Shown: positions 1 to 8,000 of the stretch, in pieces | How positions within the stretch are numbered: position 1 is the stretch's first letter | Layout of the letters: every line of letters starts with the position of its first letter | Assembly: GCA_017999075.1 (NCBI GenBank) | Contig: JAGOBX010000135.1 | Span: 1-8,469 of the forward strand | Reading direction: 5' to 3' | Length of the DNA stretch: 8,469 nucleotides | Origin: JAGOBX01 sp017999075 [NCBI: Candidatus Babelota bacterium] | GTDB lineage: Bacteria; JAGOBX01 | Notes under the pieces: model-generated | What the model was told of the DNA's origin: nothing | Seen by the model: only the letters and a program-made list of their open reading frames with translations | The model's database searches: none | Program-made: the position numbers and the translations under genes

Positions 1-119
1 CTTACACAGTGCTATTCTAATGACGATGGTCAAAAAATATTTGATATGATAAAAAATCAATTGGACTTTAAGGAAGCAATACAAGTCTCATTCAAAGGAG
101 TTGATATTGTATCCTCAAT
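1..119 (+). pseudogene. DUF4325 (STAS-like) protein, fragment cut at both ends
   Basis: Plus-strand frame 1 is open from the window edge and translates to about 39 residues that look like the middle of a DUF4325 STAS-like domain: a CYSNDDGQKIFDMIK stretch followed by VSFKGVDIVSS. In this family that second stretch is normally followed by S/F-L-N and a helix ending in GxLY. Here the homology stops at about 115-119. The frame then reads hydrophobic residues that are simply the antisense of the patatin remnant and stops at 166-168. The 5' part lies outside the window. The domain is small (about 100 residues), resembles anti-sigma-antagonist folds, and is often encoded beside GHKL-type ATPases; that partner is not visible here. 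What is seen: the motif and the abrupt end. What is inferred: the gene is a dead, 3'-truncated copy. Family recognition is from memory of the motif. Confidence 0.68.
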
Positions 120-843
120 TCTTTGTCTATTCTGTATTTATTCAATCCCAGCCTTCATCCATGTTTAATTACCCAATGATAAAAGATCAATTTTTTCATA
201 TTCTTTGTTATCTCCGACAAAATATAATAAAGCTTCCATAACTCCAATAAGTGAAGGATTGTTAGCCCATATCCCGCCATCAACAACAAAATTTTTTGAA
301 ATTCCTGGTAAAGAAAAAATCGGAAAATATGTAGGCGCCGCACTCGTAGCTTAAAGCTATATCAGTCATAGACAATTTTCCGTCCGGTCTGTTAGATTTT
401 TATTATGCGTGGTTTTTATTATAACTCCTCTAAAATCAGAAATATCTACAACAGGAATACATACGCACATATTTGAATCATCTAATTTTTTATCTCCGTA
501 TAATTCTTGAAGTTTTTCTTTCAAACTTTCATTTTTATATTTTGATGAACAAAGATATGATTTTAAATTTCTGAGTTTTTTTAATATTCCGGTTTTAGGT
601 GGAAATATATCTGCTCCATAATCAATATAAAATTTTACAATATCTTCAGCAGATTTTCCAGCAGCTAATCCTAATGCAATAATTCCGCCGGTTGATGTTC
701 CACAAATTAAATCAAAACAATCCGATATCCATCCTACCAAAATTCTTTTCAAATACAGATAGAATTATTGCAGAATATAATCCTTTTATTCCGCCGCAGT
801 CAATAGATAAAATTTTAAATGTTTTACTAATTTCTTTACTCAT
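119..843 (-). pseudogene. patatin-like phospholipase (CapV-like), frameshifted and 3'-truncated
   Basis: An ATG at 843 opens a patatin domain with the anion-hole loop IDCGGIKG, then shifts by +1 near 735-750 into a frame that carries the nucleophile motif GTSTGG (Ser of GxSxG), the IFP motif and a long middle part to about 378. A one-base loss in an A run near 376-380 gives the short stretch KLSMTDIAL. A one-base gain near 350-354 then restores the earlier frame, with ATSAAPTYFP and the catalytic DGG motif in DGGIWANNPS. Homology ends with LLSLGN and a TAA at about 167, and no convincing patatin sequence follows before the junction at about 119. Patatins cleave acyl esters of membrane phospholipids; in CBASS, CapV-type patatins kill infected cells by damaging the membrane. 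No CD-NTase is visible, so a CBASS role is only a guess. The start overlaps the upstream peptidase stop in TGATG, suggesting the gene was once translationally coupled to it. With two unrelated frames and a stop in the way, no full-length product is expected. Confidence 0.85.
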
Positions 844-1547
844 CAAATCTCCGATTTTTCTAATTGTTCTTTTCGTTTTTGCCAGTCCGGTAATACACCT
901 GAAAGAAAATTATAAAATTTTTTGTCGTGAGTATAATATTTCAAATGACACAATTCATGGGTTATTACATAATCTATGCAGCTTAACGATACTTTTATAA
1001 GTTCAGGATTAATCAGTATTTTTCCATTTTTAGCGCAGCTTCCCCAACGTTTCCGCATGGATTTAATTTGCCATTCGGGAAAGGCAATTCCATATTTTCT
1101 TAATTTTTCATAACAAAAATTTAACCTTTCATTAAATTTAATTTTCATTCGGGTTCGATACCATTCAGCTAATTTTTTTTTTATCTGCTCACTGTTGGAT
1201 TTATCTAAAACAGTTATATAGATATACCCCTTTATAAATTTTACATTCTCATTTTTATCTTCAAAAATTTTAAGACGATACTGTTTTCCTAAATAGCGAT
1301 GAGTTTCACCGCTTATATATTTCCGAGGAATAACTTTAGGCGCGGTTTCAGAGAAATAAGAAACTTGTTTTAATATCCATGAAGCGCGTTTTTGAACTTT
1401 CTCCTTTATTTTTTCGATTTGACTATTTTCAGGAGCGCAAACAAATACGGTTGAATCCGGCAGAACGCTTATTTCCAATATTTTTCTTTTACGGTATTCT
1501 ATATTAAACTCAATTTTTTTATTACCGAATTTTATACTTTCTTTCAT
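843..1547 (-). CDS. YgjP/SprT-like M48-type zinc metallopeptidase
   Basis: This encodes a soluble protein of 234 residues with no signal peptide or membrane segment. The C-terminal third holds the zinc site HELCH (about residues 197-201) with a downstream His in THDKKF as the probable third ligand. It is preceded by the family signature RKRWGSC and INPELI, and by ISGETHRYLGKQYRL in the N-terminal half. This layout is that of the YgjP/DUF45 family, annotated as M48-type or SprT-like peptidases. Members commonly sit directly downstream of hsdR in type I restriction loci, as here; their role there is not established, though turnover of restriction or DNA-bound proteins is often suggested. ATG 1547 is preferred because GGTGG lies 7 bases upstream; a GTG/TTG-type start at 1571 would add eight residues encoded by a tandem repeat. 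The stop overlaps the next start by one base (TGATG). All key residues appear intact. Confidence 0.9.
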   Translation of the reverse strand: MKESIKFGNKKIEFNIEYRKRKILEISVLPDSTVFVCAPENSQIEKIKEKVQKRASWILKQVSYFSETAPKVIPRKYISGETHRYLGKQYRLKIFEDKNENVKFIKGYIYITVLDKSNSEQIKKKLAEWYRTRMKIKFNERLNFCYEKLRKYGIAFPEWQIKSMRKRWGSCAKNGKILINPELIKVSLSCIDYVITHELCHLKYYTHDKKFYNFLSGVLPDWQKRKEQLEKSEI

Positions 1548-1554
1548 ATTATTA

Positions 1555-1559
1555 CCACC
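1555..1559 (-). promoter_or_regulatory. ribosome binding site for the YgjP-like peptidase
   Basis: GGTGG on the minus strand lies 7 bases before ATG 1547. It decides the start over the in-frame extension to 1571. The site is formed by the last unit of the 10-bp tandem repeat at 1556-1585, so the repeat and the translation signal overlap. Confidence 0.55.
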
Positions 1560-1585
1560 AACATACACCAACTAACACGAACATG
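1556..1585. repeat. 10-bp tandem repeat, copy 2 (three units)
   Basis: Three consecutive 10-mers are seen on the plus strand: CACCAACATA, CACCAACTAA, CACGAACATG, with consensus CACNAACAWA. The same three-unit element occurs at 4938-4967 in the same orientation, so a copy lies on each side of hsdR and just upstream of a minus-strand start codon each time. Units differ by 1-3 bases, so this is a diverged repeat family rather than a recent duplication. Function unknown. Confidence 0.8.
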
Positions 1586-1619
1586 TTTTTAAACGGAGTA
1601 AATGCTGTAAAAACGAGAC

Positions 1620-1632
1620 AGGGATTATCCCT
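1620..1632. terminator. short palindrome, possible weak terminator
   Basis: AGGGATTATCCCT is a perfect inverted repeat around a single central base. As RNA it could fold as a 5-bp stem with a three-base loop. It is followed directly by T5 on the plus strand and, after a gap of several bases, by T5 on the minus strand. The stem is short, so it could equally be an operator. It lies in the gap between hsdR and the peptidase gene, where partial termination would separate the two. Confidence 0.3.
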
Positions 1633-1669
1633 TTTTCCCAGCCGTAAACCGGGCTATTAATATTTTTTC

Positions 1670-1686
1670 ATAAACAAAATGTTTAT
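1670..1686. repeat. 17-bp inverted repeat with 7-bp arms
   Basis: ATAAACA and TGTTTAT flank a three-base centre. The arms are perfect and AT-rich. No T run follows on either strand, so it is not a good intrinsic terminator; an operator-like site or a chance AT-rich palindrome are both possible. It lies about 40 bases past the hsdR stop and about 125 bases before the peptidase start. Confidence 0.35.
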
Positions 1687-1694
1687 TGTAATTA

Positions 1695-1729
1695 TTAACT
1701 CTTAACTCTAAACTTTTAACTTTTAACTA
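1695..1729. repeat. 7-bp tandem repeat at the hsdR stop codon
   Basis: Five heptamers in a row on the plus strand: TTAACTC, TTAACTC, TAAACTT, TTAACTT, TTAACTA. On the coding strand the array begins with the TAG stop of hsdR, reading AGTTAAA-like units straight into the gap. Heptameric intergenic repeats of this sort are known from several bacterial groups; length polymorphism by slippage would be expected. Confidence 0.75.
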
Positions 1730-4700
1730 TTCCCCATACCTAATCTTTGCAACATTGATCGATTCATCCATAATCAAATCAATTTGATCGAAAGTAATCT
1801 TTAAGTTATGCAATTCTTTAATATCAAATAAATAATCTTCAATAGTGTTTCTCATTTTATTTTGGACATCCGAATTATTCTGCCAGTCAACAATTTTTAA
1901 TTCGCGTATAATGTCATCAATTTTTATTGCAACATCCGCATATAATTCTTTTAAATCAGATTGTATTTCTTCAGATTTTATTGCCTCGTTTACTATTCCG
2001 AAAAACGCTTTTGCCACATCGCGAGTTCGTAATTTTTCCGGCATCTCATCGCCGGTTCGATTACGCACAGAATTCATTATCGACTTGACCTGATTCAAAT
2101 AATCAACTTCAGAAATTCTTTGTTCTCTATATGCCTTTATCGTTTCTTCTAAAAGCTGAGAAAACTTTTTATAAAAAGCAGGATCTTCTTCCATTTTTTC
2201 ATAAATTGATTTTTTAGTTCTGTTAGCGATAGTGTCTGCCCTTGCTCGCAATCCTTTTATTTTGTTTACTTCCTGATCGAATTTTTCTTTATCGAAAATA
2301 TTTACTAAATCAGTTATCCGTGTTACTTTCTCTGAAGTCACATAAGTATCAATAAGTTTTTGGACCTTTCCTTCATATTCCTTATAATCAATAGATTCAG
2401 CATATCGCTTTTTAACAGAAGTTCGTAATTTTTGAAAAAACAATAAGTCAGTTTTATAATTTTTAATAGTTTTTTCAGGGGTTGCATCAACAAATTTAAA
2501 TGTTGATAACGCAATATCAAGCGTCCTGGTATAGGAAGAAAGTTTATCATAAAATTTTTTCCTAATTTCTTCATTCCCTAAACAAACTTCATATTCTTCT
2601 TCATCCTGTTTATTTTTTAAAGTTTTAAAAATGTCCCAAAGTTCAGAATGTTTTTGCGGTAATTTATTTATTTCGGCCATAACATCAATCAGCGTTCCTG
2701 CAATATCATTTTCATCAAAACCAGCCAATACTCCATAATCTGTTAGAGCCTGATCTAATGCTCCCAATAATCCATAATAATCAATTATATATCCAAAATC
2801 TTTGCCTTCATATAAGCGGTTAACTCGCGCTATTGCCTGAAGCAGAGAATGTCCCTGCAATTTTTTTGTTAGATATAATACAGTATTTTTAGGCGCGTCA
2901 AATCCTGTCAGTAATTTATCTACTACAATTATGATTTCAGGATACGCGCTTTTTTTAAAAGCGTTTATTAGTTGTTTGTTATAGGCATCCTCTGTTCCAT
3001 ATTTTTCCATTGCCGCTTTCCAAAAAATCAAAACATCTTCTTTGGCTCCGGTATATGTATCATCATAACCCTCGCGAGTATCCGGTCCTGAAATCAAAAC
3101 ATCGGAAGATACCATTCCGAAATCATCAAGATATTTTTTATATTTAATTGCTGCAGGTTGAGAAGGCGCGGCCAATTGACCTTTAAAAGGAGTGCCTTGC
3201 CAGGTGTTTTTAAAGTGAACACTTATATCATAAGCAATCATTTTAATTTTTAATTCTGCTTGATTTAATTGATTTGCGGAACTGAATTTTTTCTTTAAAT
3301 CAACTTTTTGGTCATCTGACAGATTTTCAGAAACTTTATCAAACCACGTATCAATAGCATTTTGCGTTACTTCCTGTTCCGCGTGTCTTCCTTCATATAA
3401 CAACGGAACAACGGCTTTATCTTCTACAGCTTCATTTATAGTATAAGTATCTATTATGCCGCCGAAACGGTCAGCAGTATTCTTATCTTTTTTCATTAAG
3501 GGTGTTCCGGTAAAACCGATATAACAGGCATTCGGTAATACTTTTTGCATCTGCACATTCAAAGAACCGTATTGACTACGGTGACTTTCATCTACCAACA
3601 CAAAAATTTCTTTGGAATCATTGCTTATGCTTTTATTACTCAAAGCGCTTTCAAACTTATGAACAAGAGTTGTTATAATTTCATATTTTGATTTACTCAC
3701 AAGTTCGGCAAGATGTTTTCCTGTTTTTGCCTGAACCGGTTCTTTTCCGCAGTTGTGAAAGGTTTTATAAATTTGGTCATCCAGATCAACACGGTCAGTA
3801 ACAAGAAGAATTTTAGGGTTGAGAATGGACGGCTGCAATACAATAGATTTAGCAAGCATAACCATTGTCAAAGATTTACCGCTGCCTTGCGTGTGCCACA
3901 GAACACCGCCAATTCTTTTTCCGCTATTATCAAAAGTATTAAGGCGCTCAACTGTTTTATTAACTGCAAAATATTGTTTATAGCGTGCAATTTTCTTTTC
4001 TCCGCCATCGTATAAAGTAAATTTATACATAAATTCAAGTAATCTTTCAGGCCGGCAAAGGCAATATAAAAGTTTATCCTGTTCAGTAATCAGCCGAGGA
4101 TCTTTTTCCATTTCTAAAAAGTAATGTTTTACATAGTTAAATTTTTCGGAAAACAACCTTGCTTTCTGATCATCGCGAAGCGGTTTATTGACCATTTGCA
4201 GAAGTTCATTATTTATGTCCGAATCTTCTTTCCAAACATTCCAAAATTTAGCTGGAGTTCCTGCAGTCGCGTATTTAGCTTCATTTTTACTTATTGCTAA
4301 AACCAATTGAGAAAAAATGAAAAGCACCGGAATTTCTTCTTTATGCTGGTTACGTAGCATCTGAGAAATTGCTGTTTTTTCAAGCGTTTCTTTTAAGTCA
4401 GGAGATTTGCATTCAATCACAACAAGCGGAATACCATTTACAAAAAGAATAATGTCCGGTCGTCTGGTTTGATGAGACGCTGTTTTTTCGACTTCAAATT
4501 CTTCGGTTATATGGAATTCATTGTTCAACGGATTTTCAAAGTCAATATATTTCATAGTAAAACTTTTAGTTTCATCGCCGATAGTTTGTTCAAAACTTTT
4601 CCCTAATGTAAGCAAGTCGTATATTTTTTCATTTGTTCTAACAAGTCCGTCAAACTGCACATCTTTCAATGTCTGAATTGCCTGTCGATATGCAGGCGGA

Positions 4701-4912
4701 TGAAACTTATAATCTCTGCCTTTAAAACTAAATGTATTAATTTTATGCAACTGTTTTTCAAGAATATTTTCCAAAAGCACATGCGAGCGTTTTCCGTTCC
4801 GTTCTTCAAGCGCATCTTTGGGCGTCAAATATTTATATCCCATATTTATTAACAACTGCAAAGCAGGTATTTGTGAAATATGATCTTCTTTGAAAGACGG
4901 TTTTTGATTCAT
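1727..4912 (-). CDS. hsdR: type I restriction endonuclease subunit R
   Basis: This encodes 1,061 residues, a normal length for HsdR, with no frameshift. The N-terminal nuclease domain shows the PD-(D/E)xK pattern: RRPD near residue 152 and IECKS near 166, followed by a helix with Q (AISQMLRNQ). The SF2 translocase follows: Walker A TQGSGKS near 342, DESH (motif II) near 440, GFTGTP (motif III) near 467, and QAIARVNRL (motif VI) near 695. The C-terminal 250 residues are charged and helical, as expected for the part that docks on the methylase. HsdR uses ATP to pull DNA past the HsdM/HsdS complex bound at an unmethylated site and cuts at a distance. It cannot act without HsdM and HsdS, which are not in this window. 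ATG 4912 is preferred to the TTG at 4924 because GGAG lies 6 bases upstream of it and overlaps the TTG. It follows the Avs-like gene by 88 bp and precedes a YgjP-like peptidase by 179 bp. Confidence 0.97.
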   Translation of the reverse strand: MNQKPSFKEDHISQIPALQLLINMGYKYLTPKDALEERNGKRSHVLLENILEKQLHKINTFSFKGRDYKFHPPAYRQAIQTLKDVQFDGLVRTNEKIYDLLTLGKSFEQTIGDETKSFTMKYIDFENPLNNEFHITEEFEVEKTASHQTRRPDIILFVNGIPLVVIECKSPDLKETLEKTAISQMLRNQHKEEIPVLFIFSQLVLAISKNEAKYATAGTPAKFWNVWKEDSDINNELLQMVNKPLRDDQKARLFSEKFNYVKHYFLEMEKDPRLITEQDKLLYCLCRPERLLEFMYKFTLYDGGEKKIARYKQYFAVNKTVERLNTFDNSGKRIGGVLWHTQGSGKSLTMVMLAKSIVLQPSILNPKILLVTDRVDLDDQIYKTFHNCGKEPVQAKTGKHLAELVSKSKYEIITTLVHKFESALSNKSISNDSKEIFVLVDESHRSQYGSLNVQMQKVLPNACYIGFTGTPLMKKDKNTADRFGGIIDTYTINEAVEDKAVVPLLYEGRHAEQEVTQNAIDTWFDKVSENLSDDQKVDLKKKFSSANQLNQAELKIKMIAYDISVHFKNTWQGTPFKGQLAAPSQPAAIKYKKYLDDFGMVSSDVLISGPDTREGYDDTYTGAKEDVLIFWKAAMEKYGTEDAYNKQLINAFKKSAYPEIIIVVDKLLTGFDAPKNTVLYLTKKLQGHSLLQAIARVNRLYEGKDFGYIIDYYGLLGALDQALTDYGVLAGFDENDIAGTLIDVMAEINKLPQKHSELWDIFKTLKNKQDEEEYEVCLGNEEIRKKFYDKLSSYTRTLDIALSTFKFVDATPEKTIKNYKTDLLFFQKLRTSVKKRYAESIDYKEYEGKVQKLIDTYVTSEKVTRITDLVNIFDKEKFDQEVNKIKGLRARADTIANRTKKSIYEKMEEDPAFYKKFSQLLEETIKAYREQRISEVDYLNQVKSIMNSVRNRTGDEMPEKLRTRDVAKAFFGIVNEAIKSEEIQSDLKELYADVAIKIDDIIRELKIVDWQNNSDVQNKMRNTIEDYLFDIKELHNLKITFDQIDLIMDESINVAKIRYGE

Positions 4913-4918
4913 AACGAA

Positions 4919-4922
4919 CTCC
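4919..4922 (-). promoter_or_regulatory. ribosome binding site for hsdR
   Basis: GGAG is placed 6 bases before ATG 4912. It overlaps the upstream in-frame TTG at 4924, which makes that TTG unlikely as the start. Confidence 0.75.
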
Positions 4923-4937
4923 AATTTATTAATTTAC

Positions 4938-4967
4938 CACGAACATACACTAACAAACACGAACATT
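4938..4967. repeat. 10-bp tandem repeat, copy 1 (three units)
   Basis: Three consecutive 10-mers on the plus strand: CACGAACATA, CACTAACAAA, CACGAACATT. It matches the element at 1556-1585 in period, unit number, orientation and consensus. The following 30 bases, to about 5000, contain looser echoes (AACGAATT and CACGAATT), so the array may once have been longer. It fills most of the 88-bp gap between the NTPase stop and the hsdR ribosome site. No clear promoter hexamers were seen in this gap, which fits co-transcription of the two genes. Confidence 0.8.
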
Positions 4968-5000
4968 TTTTGTAACGAATTAACTCGGATCTTCACGAAT

Positions 5001-8000
5001 TTATTTTTTAAAATATTTCCCTTTAATTTTAGTCTTTAAATTTGTTTGGTCATTTAAAAAACTATATCCTGAAATTTCTAACATCCCAGGATGATTTTTT
5101 CTTGCATATAAAGAAGCATTATCAAAAATTCTTTTTTCTCCCATAACAATCCAAAAAATATCTAAATTATTTTCGTTCAAAAATGATTTCAGTGAATCTT
5201 GTTTTATCAAAAATGCTCCAGGACCATTTAATTCAATTGAAGGATCAATGGCTATCAATTCATTTTTATGGTTATAATACTCTCCAAAATCTGCTGTACT
5301 TTGGATATTCAACTTATTAAATAACAGTTCACATGGCATATAAATTAAAATGCTCTCATCAATTGAGCAATCATATCCGGAATCTTCAATTATATATTCA
5401 CAACACGATACCATAATATCAACAGGAATTTTATTATAAGAATTTGGTTTAATCCAACTCAAATTTTCATATTCTAATATTTCATTTTTATACGCTGGAG
5501 ACCAAAACATTTCACCCATAAAAATATGTCTTAATTCTGATTCTTCCGTCATCCAACGTCCATAAAAATTTTGTTTTTCTAACCACTCTGTAAGTTTTTC
5601 TTTATCTTTCTTTTTTATAAAATAACTTTTAATCATATACCAAATTTCTTTATATTTTTTGTTAAGAATTTCAGTTTCTATAGTAATAGATTCTTTCCAA
5701 TTATAACTCGCATTAAGTAAATACCATTTTTCTTTGTCACAACTTTCAACTTCTAATAAACTATTTAAATCAGGTAAATCTTCAGTAGTCTTAATCCAAT
5801 CTATTTCAGTTTTAAATTTATTCCAACTATTATAAATAACAGGAAAATACCATGTTTGATGATGATTTTCAAACCAATCCTGACGCTTAGTATTATACAG
5901 CAGACAAGACGGATCAATTTCCCTTCTTCCAATTTGCCACGGACCTTCATAAATCCCACCATATTCATCAGAAAACTGGAAATTATCTGCTATTCTTGCT
6001 AAGCATTCATATAATGCAATCCATTGATATTTTTTACCTATTCTTTCAACTTTATGAGGAGACCTATAATCACCTCCATATCTATTTAAATGCCAATCAT
6101 AATATCCAAATTTATCAACTTCCCATCCTAAATTTAAAACTTTCTGAAATACCCAACGTTGAATTACCTTTAAATCAAATAACTCTTTTTGATAGTAATT
6201 ATGAGAATTAGAACTATACTCATCAAAAAAATCATTAAATTCTTTTCTTTTTTTGCTATTTAACGAATTTAATAAATCATTTTTCTTTTTTTGTAATTCA
6301 CTATCTAAAATTTTAGCATTTTCCTGAGTATTTTTGGTTTCTTCGGGGGTTCTTCCTATTCTTTCCAATAAATCATTGTGAAAAACTTTTTGTCGAATAT
6401 CAAAATATTTTTTTAAAAATTCGGTTTGATTAGTTGTTAATGAATCTAAAAAATTCTTTTCTCTAGTTTGAGGTATCATATATTTTTTCTTGCTGTTAAG
6501 CTTAAGTTTTTTCCAATATGATCTATTTGAATTTGTCCCAATGATATATCTCGCAAAATCTCCCCAGCTCAAAACAGAACTATATATATTAATAATAGCA
6601 TTTTTATATTTTTCATGTTCCGGATATTTATCATTAAATTTTCCATACTTTTCTAAACTTCTCAGTGTCGGTATTTTAAAAGAAGGCCATTCTGATTTAT
6701 AAGGTGGTCGAATATTATCAATATTTATATTTAATTTCAATTTTCTATGTAAAGCTAATTCAATAATTTCTCTACAATAATCGCGAAATAAAATATTAGA
6801 TAATGGGCTATTATTATTAAACTGCCAATCATAAATATATTGAGCTAATGTTTTTAATAAATTATTATTTTTTATTATCATACTAGCGCCATATGCCGCA
6901 GCAACTAATCTTTCAAGTATATAATCATCATTAACTTCCTTAAATTTATCCAAAATATTTACTATAATTTGAGGATTATTGCTTAATAAAAAGACAAGAG
7001 CTTTTGTTGCCCTATCCCTAAGAAATCTATTAGAAGATGTTAAAAACCATCCTACTAATATTGAATATAACTCGGAAGATTCAACAGACAAAGTTTTTAC
7101 ATTATCGAAATTATTAGCCCATTCAATTGTGTTGTAAATAATATTTCCTTTCTCATAATTTTTATTCAAATATAATGTCCAAATATAATCTCTTTCAGCC
7201 ATTGGAAGTTTTATAAAAAAATCATGTAAGCGTAATATATTTAATGGATGTTTTTCAAACGCTGCCAAAGAAATAACAATATCAAAAAAATTATGTAAAG
7301 ATTTTTCATATTTAATTATATATTTATTTATAAAATCGAAAGTTTTTTCGGTTATTGTGCTTGGACTTCGCCAGATTAAACTATTAAGAAAACTTTCTAT
7401 TATCCTGTTTTCATTTTTATTGCTTATCTCAATATATTCAAATAATTCCTTATCTTTATTTTCAGGCAAAAGAACACTTAGCATATCAACAATACCATAA
7501 TTATATGAATTAATAAGTTCTTCAATTTTCTTTTTTAAAATTGTGAAGGTCGGACAATTTTCAATAATATATTTAGCTTTCAAATAATCTGTAAATTTAT
7601 CATATATCAAAGTAACGCCATCTTCATATTTTGAAGGATTAAAACTTACTAAATATCTATTTTGAAATATAATATTTTCGCTTTCTAAATATTTAATCGG
7701 AGAATTACTATATCCTTTATTTTTTGCGGGAATAATTTCATTTATTATTTTTTCAGCATCATCATATTTAATCCAATTTTGATTTGTTTTAAACATTTCT
7801 TCTGTAAGCGCATAAATTATATTTCGTACAATGTTTTGTTTTGGGTTAAAATCTAAGTACTTAGGTGCAGCCAAATTTTTATTTACCCGGCTAACAAAAC
7901 CATCAAATATTTTTGTTAATTCAACACCGCCTTTTGTAATTTTGGATTTCCCTTCTGCTTTTAAATTTTCACAAAATATTTTTAAAAACATTGGATTGTA

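Noticed and set aside
155-343. A 62-codon minus-strand open frame over the patatin 3' part
   Set aside because: It is out of frame with the patatin residues (ATSAAPTYFP, DGGIWANNPS) read from the same DNA, and its own product resembles nothing.
119-843. CBASS operon
   Set aside because: A CapV-like patatin suggests it, but no CD-NTase, Cap2/Cap3 or other CBASS gene is present, and the patatin gene is broken.
692-1000. A 102-codon plus-strand open frame
   Set aside because: It is antisense to the peptidase end and the patatin start, both of which have clear family motifs.
1556-1585. CRISPR-like array
   Set aside because: Units are contiguous 10-mers with no spacers and only three copies, so this is a plain tandem repeat.
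1845-2093. Plus-strand open frame antisense to the hsdR 3' end
   Set aside because: A shadow frame on the opposite strand of a well-supported gene. A similar frame at 3713-4015 was rejected for the same reason.
2338-2574. Minus-strand open frame inside hsdR
   Set aside because: It is a shifted frame of the intact hsdR gene, with no start signal and no recognisable domain.
5996-6702. Two plus-strand open frames antisense to the NTPase
   Set aside because: AT-rich antisense frames of about 70 codons with no ribosome site; the minus-strand gene reads through without interruption.
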